A stretch of DNA of 22,923 bases from Bondarzewia mesenterica (lineage: Eukaryota > Basidiomycota > Agaricomycetes > Russulales > Bondarzewiaceae): NCBI GenBank assembly GCA_004802705.1, contig SGPL01000523.1:1-22923 (forward strand), in the 5' to 3' direction. The position numbers were made by a program, and so were the translations under genes. The notes under the pieces were generated by a model. The model made no database searches, was not told where the DNA came from, and saw only the letters and a program-made list of their open reading frames with translations. Shown one piece after another: positions 1-11,800 of this stretch; the first letter of the stretch is position 1; each line of letters opens with the position of its first letter.

Positions 1-74
1 TCTCCGAGGACCTCAAGAATGACACCACCTCCGAGCAGTCCGTCGACAACAAGTCTGATCAGGACGTCGTCTGA
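1..74 (+). CDS. 3' end of an unidentified gene (partial)
   Basis: An open frame enters from the left edge and stops at the TGA at 72-74. The visible 23 residues, from position 3, are hydrophilic and acidic (…TTSEQSVDNKSDQDVV). This looks like a disordered C-terminal tail with no diagnostic motif, so the product cannot be named. Codons are GC-rich at the third position, like the other genes here, and no competing frame is better. About 290 bases of AT-rich DNA follow before the convergent gene ending at 368; this probably holds both 3' UTRs, and I see nothing else in it. Confidence 0.55.
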   Translation, partial: SEDLKNDTTSEQSVDNKSDQDVV

Positions 75-367
75 TCTTCTTCCTTCCGTGCTGGTTAAGT
101 GCTTCGAGGCTTGATGCGGGTGTGATGTAAGAGTTGTCTCAAATTGCGGTGTAGCATGAAAGAACTGGATTGTACGTGTCGGGCATGTTGTTGTAAATTG
201 TCACTATACAGAAATCACCGTTATGCTCAATATTCAACACTATGGGCTTTTGAATTGTATTGCATGCATCTCGCCAATCCTACCTACTACAAGTACAGAC
301 AAGAAATTGACCGATAAATGATAAACTGGCTATTGTTTGGGAGCTGCGCTCTGTAGCCGATGGTAGA

Positions 368-949
368 CTAAATCCTCGGTGCCCGGACTTCGGAAGATCT
401 AAGAGCAATCAATGGTATGAGGATGCACAGACACACAGCAAAAAAAAAGGCGAAAGCACGCTCACAATATTTCAATTTGCAGGAACCCATCTGCGGCTGC
501 ATCAACTTCCCCCTTGACATCGTCACGCAGGCGGCCCAGGTATGGTATTGTTGAATGCGGCACGCGTGTCATCAAGCATCTTGTGATGCTTCTCGCGGAG
601 GGCGTCGGGAATGGTCGATGGATCAATTCGTGTGAAGATGGATTCGGCGGGCGGCGGGACAGGTATGCTTGGCCTGTTTAGAGCCTCGATTGCAGCTGCT
701 CCAGCAAGGGCAAATCAGGAAATTAGAGCGAACGGCGAGCGAAACGACCTGCTCACCTTTCCGGATCGCTTTGGCGTGCTCCTGAGACTGCTGGGTCGAT
801 GACGAAGGATCAGTGTTTGAGAGTTCAGCATTGACTTGTCGAATGAAGTCGTGCACATCGATGTCAACGTTGAAGTCACGGAGGGTCTTTGCAAGGGCCC
901 CTACAGGTAACAAGACGAACTCGTCTGGGACTGGATTGTCGATAGGCAT
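368..949 (-). CDS. small unknown protein, three exons, with an internal frame break
   Basis: Reading on the minus strand, I place exons at 949-757, 695-466 and 398-368, with introns 756-696 (GTGAGC…GCAG) and 465-399 (GTGAGC…TTAG). The protein would be about 150 residues, starting MPIDNPVPDEFVLLPVG and ending …SSEVRAPRI. Exon 1 joins exon 2 in phase (…AIRK-AAIEALNRPS). Within exon 2, near 540-550, the frame reading …DDTRAAFNNTIP stops after a few more codons. The next frame continues YLGRLRDDVKGEV and joins the last exon in phase. A one-base error or true mutation there is likely. I do not recognise the family. The acidic, amphipathic composition suggests a soluble helical protein. A TATA-like box lies about 50 bases upstream. 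Confidence 0.5.
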
Positions 950-995
950 GTTGAAGCTGAAGAGGTGAATTCTCGAACGAACGCATTTGGAGAGC

Positions 996-1005
996 CTTTA
1001 TATAA
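996..1005 (-). promoter_or_regulatory. TATA-like box in a divergent promoter
   Basis: On the minus strand this reads TATATAAAGG, about 50 bases upstream of the ATG at 949, a plausible core promoter for the small minus-strand gene. The 298-base space 950-1247 lies between two divergently transcribed genes and so probably carries the promoters of both. No comparably clear TATA element was seen for the plus-strand SET gene. Confidence 0.4.
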
Positions 1006-1247
1006 CCTGCAGGGCTCCCCCTAACTGCAATTGCAAGGGAACGAGACCTTGGATCTTGGTTTCCCACGGTCCTCCAGAGGTCTATAGCAGATCCTGCGTA
1101 GGTTGATCATCAACATCAACTCTCAACCCAGCTCTCGTTCAACATCTCTAGTGCATATATTGTACACAGTCTATACCGCCGTTCCTTTTCGCCTACACAT
1201 CCTACCCGCCGCTCGTTTCTACACTCTTTACACTGATTTTATAAATC

Positions 1248-2591
1248 ATGATAGCTACGCAACAAGGTCTTTTGCCCGTCAAGCCTTCGTCAAGACCACC
1301 TCCAAGGCCGCCCCGAAGCATAGCCCGCGTCCCGGTGCCTCCTCTGGTTCCAAAGTCTCCTGGCACTCCTAGCAAGACTATCTCTGACCACGTAACTCCG
1401 CGGGCTTTACTGGACAACATATGTCTCGCTGACGAAGGCTTTATGCAATGGAGCGCTCTACGATACATCGCGCCTTCGATGCCAGACACTTACGACTGCA
1501 TTGGCAAGCATGATACTTTGATTCACGAAATCTACTATGCCGATTTACGTACGAAATGCGTCTCTATTCTCACTCGCGATGTTCTGGATTGTCTAGCCGG
1601 GGAGCCTATTGCTATCCCTAACCCTGACATTCCTGAGGACTTGAGCTTGCCATTCAAGATCGCCCCGTCCCCTGGAAAAGGTCTTGGTCTATTCGCAACG
1701 CGCTTTCTGGAAGCTGGTCAACTCGTCGTCGCCGAGCCGCCTTTGATCATCGTGCCTCTCGTGCTACCCATGACCTCTCCTGGCCTTTCCAAAGCGCACA
1801 CCTTCCGCACCCTCTTTGCACGTCTCGAAGATCCCCACCGTCGCCTGCTCCTTAGCCTTTCCAACTGCAAGCCCGCAAGCCTATGTTCTCGCGAGGAGGG
1901 TATCATCCGCACAAACGGCCTGAGCATCGAGCTACACGCGACGGAAGGTTACACAGTGGCGCACAATGGGGTCTTTCTGATAACAAGCAGGGCCAACCAC
2001 AGTTGCAGCCCGAACGCGGCCTACATCTGGGACGCGGATGCGTTTACGCTCACGCTTTCCGCACTGCGGCCCATCCCGGTCGATGAGGAAATAACCATCG
2101 CGTACACGAGCCTCACCGCGCCGCTCGCATCGCGCCTGTTTACGCTGCGCGCTGCGTACCACTTTGCCTGCGCGTGCGAATCGTGTGTACGTCCTCGCAC
2201 GGACCGCGCGCTCCTCCAGTCCGATCAGAACCGTATTGAGCTTGACAGGTGGTGGGCGCGCCGCACAACATTCGAGAGGTGGCTCAAGGACAGATCGATG
2301 CCCTACCTCGCTCTGATCATCGCACATGTCCGCGCGCTCGAGATGCTGGAGCAGGAGGGCCTGCACGATGGCCGAGCTCGTCATTGCGACATGGTGGCGC
2401 GGTGTTTTGGGGCTTTGGGGGAGACGAACAAGTTTGTCGAGTGGGCGGCGAGGGCGGCGAAGGAGTGGACCGTCGTTGCCCGGCGGTACAGCGGTGCTGT
2501 TCAGGAGGAGATTGCGTTGGAGAAGGTGGGGATGTGCAAGAAATGGGTGAGGGAGCCTGACTCGTTCGAATTCTGGGCGACCAGACTCTGA
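1248..2591 (+). CDS. SET-domain protein (putative lysine methyltransferase, SMYD/SET5-like)
   Basis: A single 447-residue intronless frame. The N-terminus is Pro-rich and probably disordered (about residues 16-41, with repeated PPRPP-type runs). A SET domain spans about 134-287. It starts at the GKGLGLFATR motif (143-152), carries the SAM- and catalysis-related RANHSCSPNA motif (248-257), and ends at DEEITIAYTS with its conserved Tyr (about 286). A post-SET-like cysteine cluster CACESC follows (308-313). The C-terminal 130 residues are helical, as in SET5/SMYD-type proteins. By family, it would transfer methyl groups from S-adenosylmethionine to lysine on histones or other proteins; the substrate cannot be read from sequence. 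No MYND zinc finger is seen between the SET halves. The ATG at 1248 is the first in the frame. Confidence 0.85.
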   Translation: MIATQQGLLPVKPSSRPPPRPPRSIARVPVPPLVPKSPGTPSKTISDHVTPRALLDNICLADEGFMQWSALRYIAPSMPDTYDCIGKHDTLIHEIYYADLRTKCVSILTRDVLDCLAGEPIAIPNPDIPEDLSLPFKIAPSPGKGLGLFATRFLEAGQLVVAEPPLIIVPLVLPMTSPGLSKAHTFRTLFARLEDPHRRLLLSLSNCKPASLCSREEGIIRTNGLSIELHATEGYTVAHNGVFLITSRANHSCSPNAAYIWDADAFTLTLSALRPIPVDEEITIAYTSLTAPLASRLFTLRAAYHFACACESCVRPRTDRALLQSDQNRIELDRWWARRTTFERWLKDRSMPYLALIIAHVRALEMLEQEGLHDGRARHCDMVARCFGALGETNKFVEWAARAAKEWTVVARRYSGAVQEEIALEKVGMCKKWVREPDSFEFWATRL

Positions 2592-2789
2592 GCCAACGCT
2601 ACTCTCTCGTACCAGTTACTCTCGTCTCGTACCAGGGCTACTGAGCTTCGTCCTATCGGACGCACTCAGATTGATCTTGTTGCCTCTTGTTGCCGTAGCA
2701 CCGCATCACACTTCAGTCTGCTTCTGTCCTATCGTCTTCCTTAATGTCGTGGAATAATGACCTTCTGATGCGCAGTTGGCACTACCATG

Positions 2790-2795
2790 AATAAA
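2790..2795 (+). terminator. AATAAA-type polyadenylation signal
   Basis: AATAAA lies about 200 bases after the SET gene stop and about 55 bases before the transposon, so it is a reasonable 3'-end signal. Fungal poly(A) signals are loose, so this is only a candidate. Confidence 0.3.
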
Positions 2796-3381
2796 GAAAC
2801 AAAGTCTCATGAAGGCTTGCATTCAACTTGCATTACCACAAACTTTTGAGTAGGGCTCCGCACCGTCTCATTACGGCGACGGCCGTACGTTTTACGGCCG
2901 TCACCGTAGAGCTCCGTCAACCTACACGGCCGTCTGACAAATTCACCGTCAACGGCATGGCCGTTTTTTTGACTATGTGGCCGTCTTACCGTTAAGACGG
3001 CATATTATTTGCAATACAATTCGTAAACTTGTTTTGACGATAGTACAGTGTTACATAATATTCTGCAGGTCGCATTTCACGTGACAATTTGTTTGTCCAG
3101 ATTTGTCCCAGCCAAATACGTGTAACGCAACCATGTGCAATGAGGCCTAACGAGGCTGCATGGTCACTTTTGGTCAGGCACACGACCTACAGATTATTAA
3201 GCAACGCACTATAAAGAAAAACGGCCACTAACGGCCGTTGCACCGTCAACGGTAGCATCGTCGACGGCGACGGCCGTCTGCAGCACGGAGTACAACGGTA
3301 AATTAGTAAGTACGGTGCGGTACGGCACGGGTCTATTTACGGTCTCCGTATTCCGTACAATACGCATACGATGCGGAGCCC

Positions 3382-4235
3382 TAGTCTCCTTTGCAGACCT
3401 CACACAGAAGACAATCGTTCTGTGTATGAGGTCTGCATCAAAATTTGGGGGGTTTGGCTGGTGCCACAGCGCCGGGAATATCCGAAGAAAAACGACCGTT
3501 GAGTCGCCTATGCCGAACAATACCGCTTCTGCCGAGCAGTGCCGTTCACGTGTGCTGGAATCCAGTATTTTAGGTATTAATACAAGGTGGTACATAATTC
3601 CGAATAATTAATCTGACACTTTCTCCCGCGTTACACTGATCAATGACATGGTTTCAAGACTACAGTGGAGCACAGCAATAGACATAATAGTTACACATAG
3701 AACCATGGATGAAATTGCTATAGATCAATCAACTATGAGTGCTCAGTGAGGGTATCAGTGTTCATTCAGGTAGTTTGGTTCCGTTAAGATTCTACTTATA
3801 ATTTGGTTGGAAAACATATTATGGTTGTTTGGTTGAATTGGTAAGAACACTCCTTGATCATGCTGGAGGTCAAGGGTTCGACTCCGCGCTGTGCTTTTTG
3901 ATACTTTAAAATTTTACTTGCCCAAGGGCTGTGTTCTTGGTGAATTGTAACCTTGCGGATGTCACTCCCGAACTGAAGGCCTTTTTTAAATACATTTCAA
4001 ATTCTTGCATAAGTGAGCATATGAAAGTGTCGTAGGAGACATTCATCATGCAAGGGAAACTGGGTGTGATAAAGGCTTGAATTACCAAAAACAATTGATG
4101 GTCAAAATTGTTATCTTGCGCTAGATAACACGTGACAAAGAAGTTTGTCGGAGTCACAACTGATCCTTAGGGACCTTCTAAATAAGGCAGGTCGCTGTGG
4201 CACCAGCGAAACCCCCCAAATTTTGATGTAGACTA
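3382..4235. mobile_element. second TIR element nested in the first (9-bp target duplication)
   Basis: This element sits inside the right terminal repeat of the hAT-like element. It is flanked by the 9-bp direct repeat GCGGAGCCC (3373-3381 and 4236-4244). Both ends begin TAGTCT, and a 36-base inverted repeat follows with one mismatch (3436-3471 against 4193-4228), containing the run of six G/C (TTTGGGGGGTTT). The left end has 48 extra bases between TAGTCT and this repeat, forming a hairpin; the right end has one base there. A 9-bp duplication would suit a Mutator-like element, but no transposase is present and no superfamily motif decides it. The TSD could be 11 bp if the following TA is counted. 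The interior is AT-rich and holds a tRNA-like segment. An 83-residue minus-strand open frame at 3906-4157 resembles nothing I know. Confidence 0.7.
3823..3899 (+). ncRNA. tRNA-like sequence with Pol III A and B boxes (SINE or tRNA relic)
   Basis: A box TGGTTGAATTGG is at 3830-3841 and a perfect B box GGTTCGACTCC at 3875-3885. The spacing of 33 bases is normal for a tRNA gene, and a T5 run follows at 3895-3899 that could end Pol III transcription. The D stem can pair (GTT with AAC), but the acceptor and T stems do not, and the anticodon arm closes only with an enlarged loop (CTCC/GGAG). It is therefore not a functional tRNA. A tRNA-derived SINE head or a decayed tRNA carried within the nested element fits better. 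Confidence 0.5.
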
Positions 4236-4417
4236 GCGGAGCCCTACTTTTGAGGCAGATTCAAGACACCGAACGCTCTCAAACGCTCTCCAGCTCAAAC
4301 GTTCGTGTCCTTCAATAGCGCCTTCAACGAGCCCCTTCAGGCGCGTTGATTCCATTCAGCACAGAAACACACTGGTGTACACTGGTGGCGACTCATCATC
4401 GTCGGAGGAAACATAAG

Positions 4418-4550
4418 TTATTTGTCAATCGTCGCGGCCTGTGCCATTTCTGGCCGCGGCTGTATCTCTTTGGGCACCATCTGAGTGACGAGTTCCCTCA
4501 GAGTCAGATCCAAAAGCGTGATCTGAGGCGTCGCCAGGGGAGATTGCAGT
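4418..4550 (-). other. minus-strand open stretch, possible terminal exon or gene relic
   Basis: From about 4550 down to a TAA at 4418-4420 the minus strand reads a 43-codon stretch of ordinary protein composition (…LLDLTLRELVTQMVPKEI…ATIDK). It has no good start and no clear splice acceptor upstream. It may be the remnant of a gene broken near the transposon insertion, or chance. The rest of 4255-4949 is AT-rich (4552-4700 especially); I see no other gene there, only the probable 3' region of the minus-strand GMC gene. Confidence 0.2.
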
Positions 4551-4949
4551 AAATAAAGAAATAAAAAAGAATAAGGAAAAACAAATATACTAATATCGCG
4601 ATCGGCTAGTCAAAACCAACACTGAATCGAATCAACTAGCTCGAATTAAGTATATATATCTGCAAAAATATGTATATGGGTAGTATGTGTGCAGTATGCG
4701 ATCGATAGACAGCAACGAGCGGCAATCCGAAAAGAATGAATATACAGAACCGTGAGGGCGAAATTGTCAACTGCGAAGTAACCAGGGGCAGATTGAAAAA
4801 AAGAACGTGCGGGGCCGATTAGTTGATGTGCGAGGATGGAAGTCCGGATGGAAGCATGTGCCTAATGCTCGGGAGGGGGCGATCTAGGTACTCCGATGCT
4901 CGACTGCCGTGCGATCGGACAATGCCAGCGTCGGAGGAACACTATACGT

Positions 4950-7262
<2,313 letters not shown>

Positions 7263-8868
7263 GATAAATAGAAGCCCTCCCTGAAAGAGTTGGGGTGGTG
7301 AACGAGCGAGGGATGAGAAATGGCAGCCTTATGTATGCAAGCCTCAATATTCCCTTACCGTCATGGGAGACTTACAAAGCTAGAAGGACAACTCGGAAAG
7401 ATCTGGAAAGATGCACACTGTGTACCGTCGCGAGGCACGCCAAGGCCCGAAGTTTTCCCATTTACACCGCGACTGGAATTCAGGCCTTCAGGGCCATGAA
7501 ACGGGTGAGCATTTCGAGACACCGATGACTTGGGGATGTTCTACGAATTGAATTATTTTTTAAAAGAGATCTCGATGTGACGACTGGAGGAGGTAAGCAA
7601 GAATCGACCGCATCAGACAGCTTTAGTTCACTTGCAGAAGTTGGTGCGCGCGCCGGCATAGCCAGTCCTACTGTAATCAGTCAGGCTGCTCAGACGCGAT
7701 GCTGAATCGACTGAGTGATGATGTGAATATATTGTGAGGAGCGTTCGTACCGCCTGAGAGCTCCCAGCACATAAGATCAAAGGGGGGAAGTGGGGAGACA
7801 GACAGCAAGTGGTCGCGCGCGGCAACAAAGAAGTTCAAAGGGCAATTGGAAGGCGAATTGGGTCATCCATCCAACAAGGATGAGCCAGAGAGAAGTATGG
7901 AGGCCTGAGGCCTGAGGAGTTGATCCGGGAACAGGAGGGAACAGATCGTAAAAAGGTCTGTGCATGAGTTGTTACACACGCGCGCGACAAGGGGAGAAGT
8001 CAAGATCAGGAGATACAGGACATTCAGGCCGGCTGCTACCACATTGGGACTCGTCGTCAAACTCGGCAATGTCTCCTAGCGTCCCGAGCAAGTCCCGAGC
8101 ATTGACAGAAAACTGATGGGTCATATAGTCAGACAGACAAACAGAGGGCCAGCTAGGGCCAGCTGCTACAAACGTGCGCGTGAGCACAGGTGAGCACTAA
8201 ATTGGATGTTGATATTTGACGTTATGCTACCTCGATCTTCTGCACAAAAATACATCCAAGTGGATCAGCGAATGACGAGTAATCACCATTACTTACGACG
8301 ATGGTACTTGACAACGTTGCAGAACGTTGCTCACTTATCCTAAAAAAAGATTGGAAATGTAGGTGATGCGATCAACGATAGGATAACAGGTGGATGTTAT
8401 GTTGACCCGTCATATACACAAGTGAGGAGTGTGAGCAGGTGTGAGCAAAGTGCGAAACCGCGAAAATCTTCTCAGCCGCCGACCTCCGCCGACTCGGCGT
8501 CAGGGCGGCCGGCTGTGGCCGGTGATGCACCTGGGACCGACGCTCGGGCTTTCACTGGGACGACCTTCCAAGTTTTCCTATGGCTGGGATTAGGCTGGGA
8601 GTGAAGGATGCAGAAAAAAATCGGATTCTTATGGGATCCATGGCCCTAAGTCAGTGAACTTGAACTATACAAAACTCCTCATGTGGAGACGCGCCCAACG
8701 TGCAATGGTCACGAGACATTATAAAATAGTCACGTTGTCTGATTTCTAGCGGGAAGACTGAGAGGTCGCGATGTTTTTGCCAAGTTGTCATTAAAGTGGT
8801 GGACGCCACCATATCCATATTCACAAGGCAATTTTACATGATCTGAAGCTTAAATTACCCTTCCAACA
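7263..8868. other. long divergent intergenic region, no supported gene
   Basis: These 1.6 kb separate the minus-strand GMC gene from the plus-strand NOP4 gene. Open frames on either strand are under about 80 residues, lack recognisable motifs and do not chain through splice sites. Small local repeats are present: GGCCTGA twice at about 7900-7915, GGGCCAGCT twice at about 8145-8162, and GTGAGCA-type repeats at 8178-8195 and 8421-8448. The stretch presumably holds the regulatory DNA of both genes. Confidence 0.5.
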
Positions 8869-11800
8869 ATGTCATCTCTCGGAAAACGAAAAGAGAGGGA
8901 AGAGGGAGTGTCCTCAGAGCACCACGGGTACGTTCTGTACACACTTAGGACCTCCAACTGTACTGACTCGGGAAGACAGCTCGACACTGTTCGTCTCTAA
9001 TTTGCCTTACACAGTGACATCAGTCGACTTGCAGACACTGTTCTCCGACATCGCGCCCGTACGGACCGCGTTTGTCGTCTCGGAGCAAGGGACGGGCGTG
9101 TCCAAGGGTGTCGGGTATGTCTCATTTGCCATCAAGGAGGACGCGCAAGGTGCGCTCGACCAGATCGCGAAGGAAGGTATCACACTGGATGGAAGGAGCT
9201 TGAGAGTCAACTGGGCAACGACGTCCAAGGTGCGTCGTCTCAAAATCGTTTTCGCATGAACCATGTATGTCTTGCTGAGCGCTTGCTACATAGAGAAAAG
9301 AAAAAGGAGAGGATGTGAACATCAAGACCGAACAGGATGACAAGCCCAAAGCTCATCCGAAGATATCGCGTGCCAATGTCCCTCGAGATCCTCTGGCAAT
9401 ACGCACAGTCATCGTCTCTGGATTACCTTCCTCAATCGATTCGAAAACATTATGGAAGAAAATACGGAAGTACGAGGGCGCTGAACGGGTCGACTGGCCC
9501 TTGAACCTACAAGATGGTGTGGAAGATCCCAGTACAGGTACTTTTCCTTCTTCCTCTTCATAAACATGTNTTCACTTTGCACCTCATGCCGTACAATTCA
9601 AACTAAACCCTCTACCTATTTGTTCATCAATTTGACTAGCCCATGTCCTATTCTCAACACCAGCAAACGCGCAGNAGGCCGTGACGAAACTGCACGCGCA
9701 TGTGTACAAAGGCTCGCTGCTGTCCGTAACGCTCAAAAAGCGACTCGANACCGTGGCAAAAGTGTCCGTNTCCCGCACGCCCGGTTCTACCTCCAAAAAA
9801 GGCTCTGCGCCCAGTCGCGCGAGCAGGCTGATCGTGCGTAATCTCCCGTTCGACATCTCCGAGCAGGACTTGCGCGCAGTTTTCCTGCCGTTTGGGCCAG
9901 TATACTCCATACACTTGCCTCCAGCGAAAGAAAAAGAGAAGGAGAAGAACGAGGATGTAAAGATGGTGGAAGANGAGGCGTTGAAGAGGCAGGAAGGGAA
10001 GGNTGGGGGCAGGGGTTTTGCGTTCGTGTGGATGTTGAGCAAGAAGGATGCGGAAAAGGCACTGGAGGGGTGTAATGGGATGAAGGTTCGTGCGGGGTTC
10101 GCGCTGGGGCTCGTACAGGATAAGCAGAAGAAGAAGAAGGANAGGAGGGAGGAGAAGAAAAAGTTGAAGGCAGCTGGGAAGAAGGAAGGTGGGGATGTGG
10201 AGGAAGATGCGGAGGGCCAAGNACCGATGGATGTGGATCGCGAAGAGCGGGTTATTGCGGTTGATTGGGCATTGAGTAAGGAGAAGTGGGAGGAGGAGAA
10301 AAAGAAGATGGTGGATGAGGCGCAAGGCGGGGACGAGGACGAAGAGTCAGATGGAGGGAGCGGGAGCGAAGACGGGAGCGAGGGTGAAGANGATGACGGT
10401 GANGCCCTGGGATTGCATGATGGTGAGGACGGTAGTGAANATGAAGGGTCAGAAGACGAGGACCTGGCCGACGAAATGAGTNANGATGGCGGAGAGCGCA
10501 CAAAACCTCAATTACCTCCGCCCGAGANCGGAACTACTCTCTTCGTCCGCAATGTCCCTTTCATTGCCACTGAAGACGAACTTCGAACGCTGTCAGCTAC
10601 TCTTGTCTCTCGCCTTTCTCGCCNAACATTGCTGACTTCTCACCGTCCTTCATTGTAGATTCCGCGCGTTCGGGCCGCTGCGCTACGCGCGCATTACGAT
10701 GGACCANGAGACGGGACGTTCGCGCGGGACCGGATTTGCGTGTTTCTGGAACAAGTCGGATGCAGACCGGGCAGTCGAGCAGAGCGACATTCTGCGCGCA
10801 GAGACGACGGGGCAGACACAAGCTGTACGTATCGTCTCTCCCTCTCAATCCTCCTGTATAAATATAANTTCTCATATATTTATTATTCTTGTGCGCGCCA
10901 GCCGAAGAAGAACCCGTTCAGCATGCCNTCCATNTTGACNCCAGACCCGTCCGCGCTCTCGGCGCAGAGCCTTGTGTTGCACGGGCGGACGCTCGACGTC
11001 GTGCGCGCCGTGACGAGGGACGAGGCNGGCGTGCTTAAGGAGGCAGGCGAGAAGGCGAGAGAGAAGGCCGATAAGCGCAACATGTACCTCTTGCGCGAAG
11101 GAGGTACGACTTTNCCCCTCCCTACNGNCNTNNNNCNNCNCTNTNGCATTTNNNNNNNNNNNNNNNNNNNNNNNNNNNNNNNNNNNNNNNNNNNNNNNNN
11201 NNNNNNNNNNNNNNNNNNNNNNNNNNNNNNNNNNNNNNNNNNNNNNNNNNNNNNNNNNNNNNNNNNNNNNNNNNNNNNNNNNNNNNNNNNNNNNNNNNNN
11301 NNNNNNNNNNNNNNNNNNNNNNNNNNNNNNNNNNNNNNNNNNNNNNNNNNNNNNNNNNNNNNNNNNNNNNNNNNNNNNNNNNNNNNNNNNNNNNNNNNNN
11401 NNNNNNNNNNNNNNNNNNNNNNNNNNNNNNNNNNNNNNNNNNNNNNNNNNNNNNNNNNNNNNNNNNNNNNNNNNNNNNNNNNNNNNNNNNNNNNNNNNNN
11501 NNNNNNNNNNNNNNNNNNNNNNNNNNNNNNNNNNNNNNNNNNNNNNNNNNNNNNNNNNNNNNNNNNNNNNNNNNNNNNNNNNNNNNNNNNNNNNNNNNNN
11601 NNNNNNNNNNNNNNNNNNNNNNNNNNNNNNNNNNNNNNNNNNNNNNNNNNNNNNNNNNNNNNNNNNNNNNNNNNNNNNNNNNNNNNNNNNNNNNNNNNNN
11701 NNNNNNNNNNNNNTNATGNTGGNNGCANNAGNTNGAGNNGATGNTNNANGNNGNAGATGNAGNAGNNNANNNANGATGGTAAGANAAGAAGGGTANAGAN

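Larger units (their letters stand above)
2851..4246. mobile_element. non-autonomous hAT-like DNA transposon, interrupted by a second element
   Basis: The left end reads TAGGGCTCCGC (2851-2861); the right end is its exact reverse complement (4236-4246). They are flanked by a perfect 8-bp direct repeat CTTTTGAG (2843-2850 and 4247-4254), the duplication length typical of hAT transposons, whose ends often start (T/C)A(G/A)GG. The element proper is the first 533 bases: its original right end is seen at 3373-3383 (…ATGCGGAGCCCTA), which extends the inverted repeat match to about 16 bases (CCGCACCGT against CCGCATCGT). Both subterminal regions are packed with ACGGCCGT and GACGGC motifs in both orientations, the usual layout of transposase-binding repeats. 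No transposase is encoded, so it would need one supplied in trans. The superfamily call rests on TIR and TSD only. Confidence 0.8.

Noticed and set aside
1932..2384. 150-codon minus-strand frame opposite the SET gene
   Set aside because: The plus strand carries the diagnostic NHSCSPN and CACESC motifs, so this is an antisense shadow.
3823..3899. Functional tRNA gene
   Set aside because: The A and B boxes and D stem are present, but the acceptor and T stems do not pair and the anticodon loop is too large.
3906..4157. 83-codon minus-strand frame as a transposase remnant
   Set aside because: It has no transposase or zinc-finger motif and lies in AT-rich non-autonomous element DNA; too short to support.
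7628..8187. Chain of minus-strand open frames as a small gene upstream of the GMC gene
   Set aside because: Frames overlap each other, are each under 75 codons, have no motif, and do not join by clear splice sites.
9584..10501. 305-codon minus-strand Ser/Pro/Phe-rich frame
   Set aside because: It is the complement of the Glu/Lys-rich NOP4 coding region; its composition is a by-product of GAA/GAG/AAG-rich sense codons.
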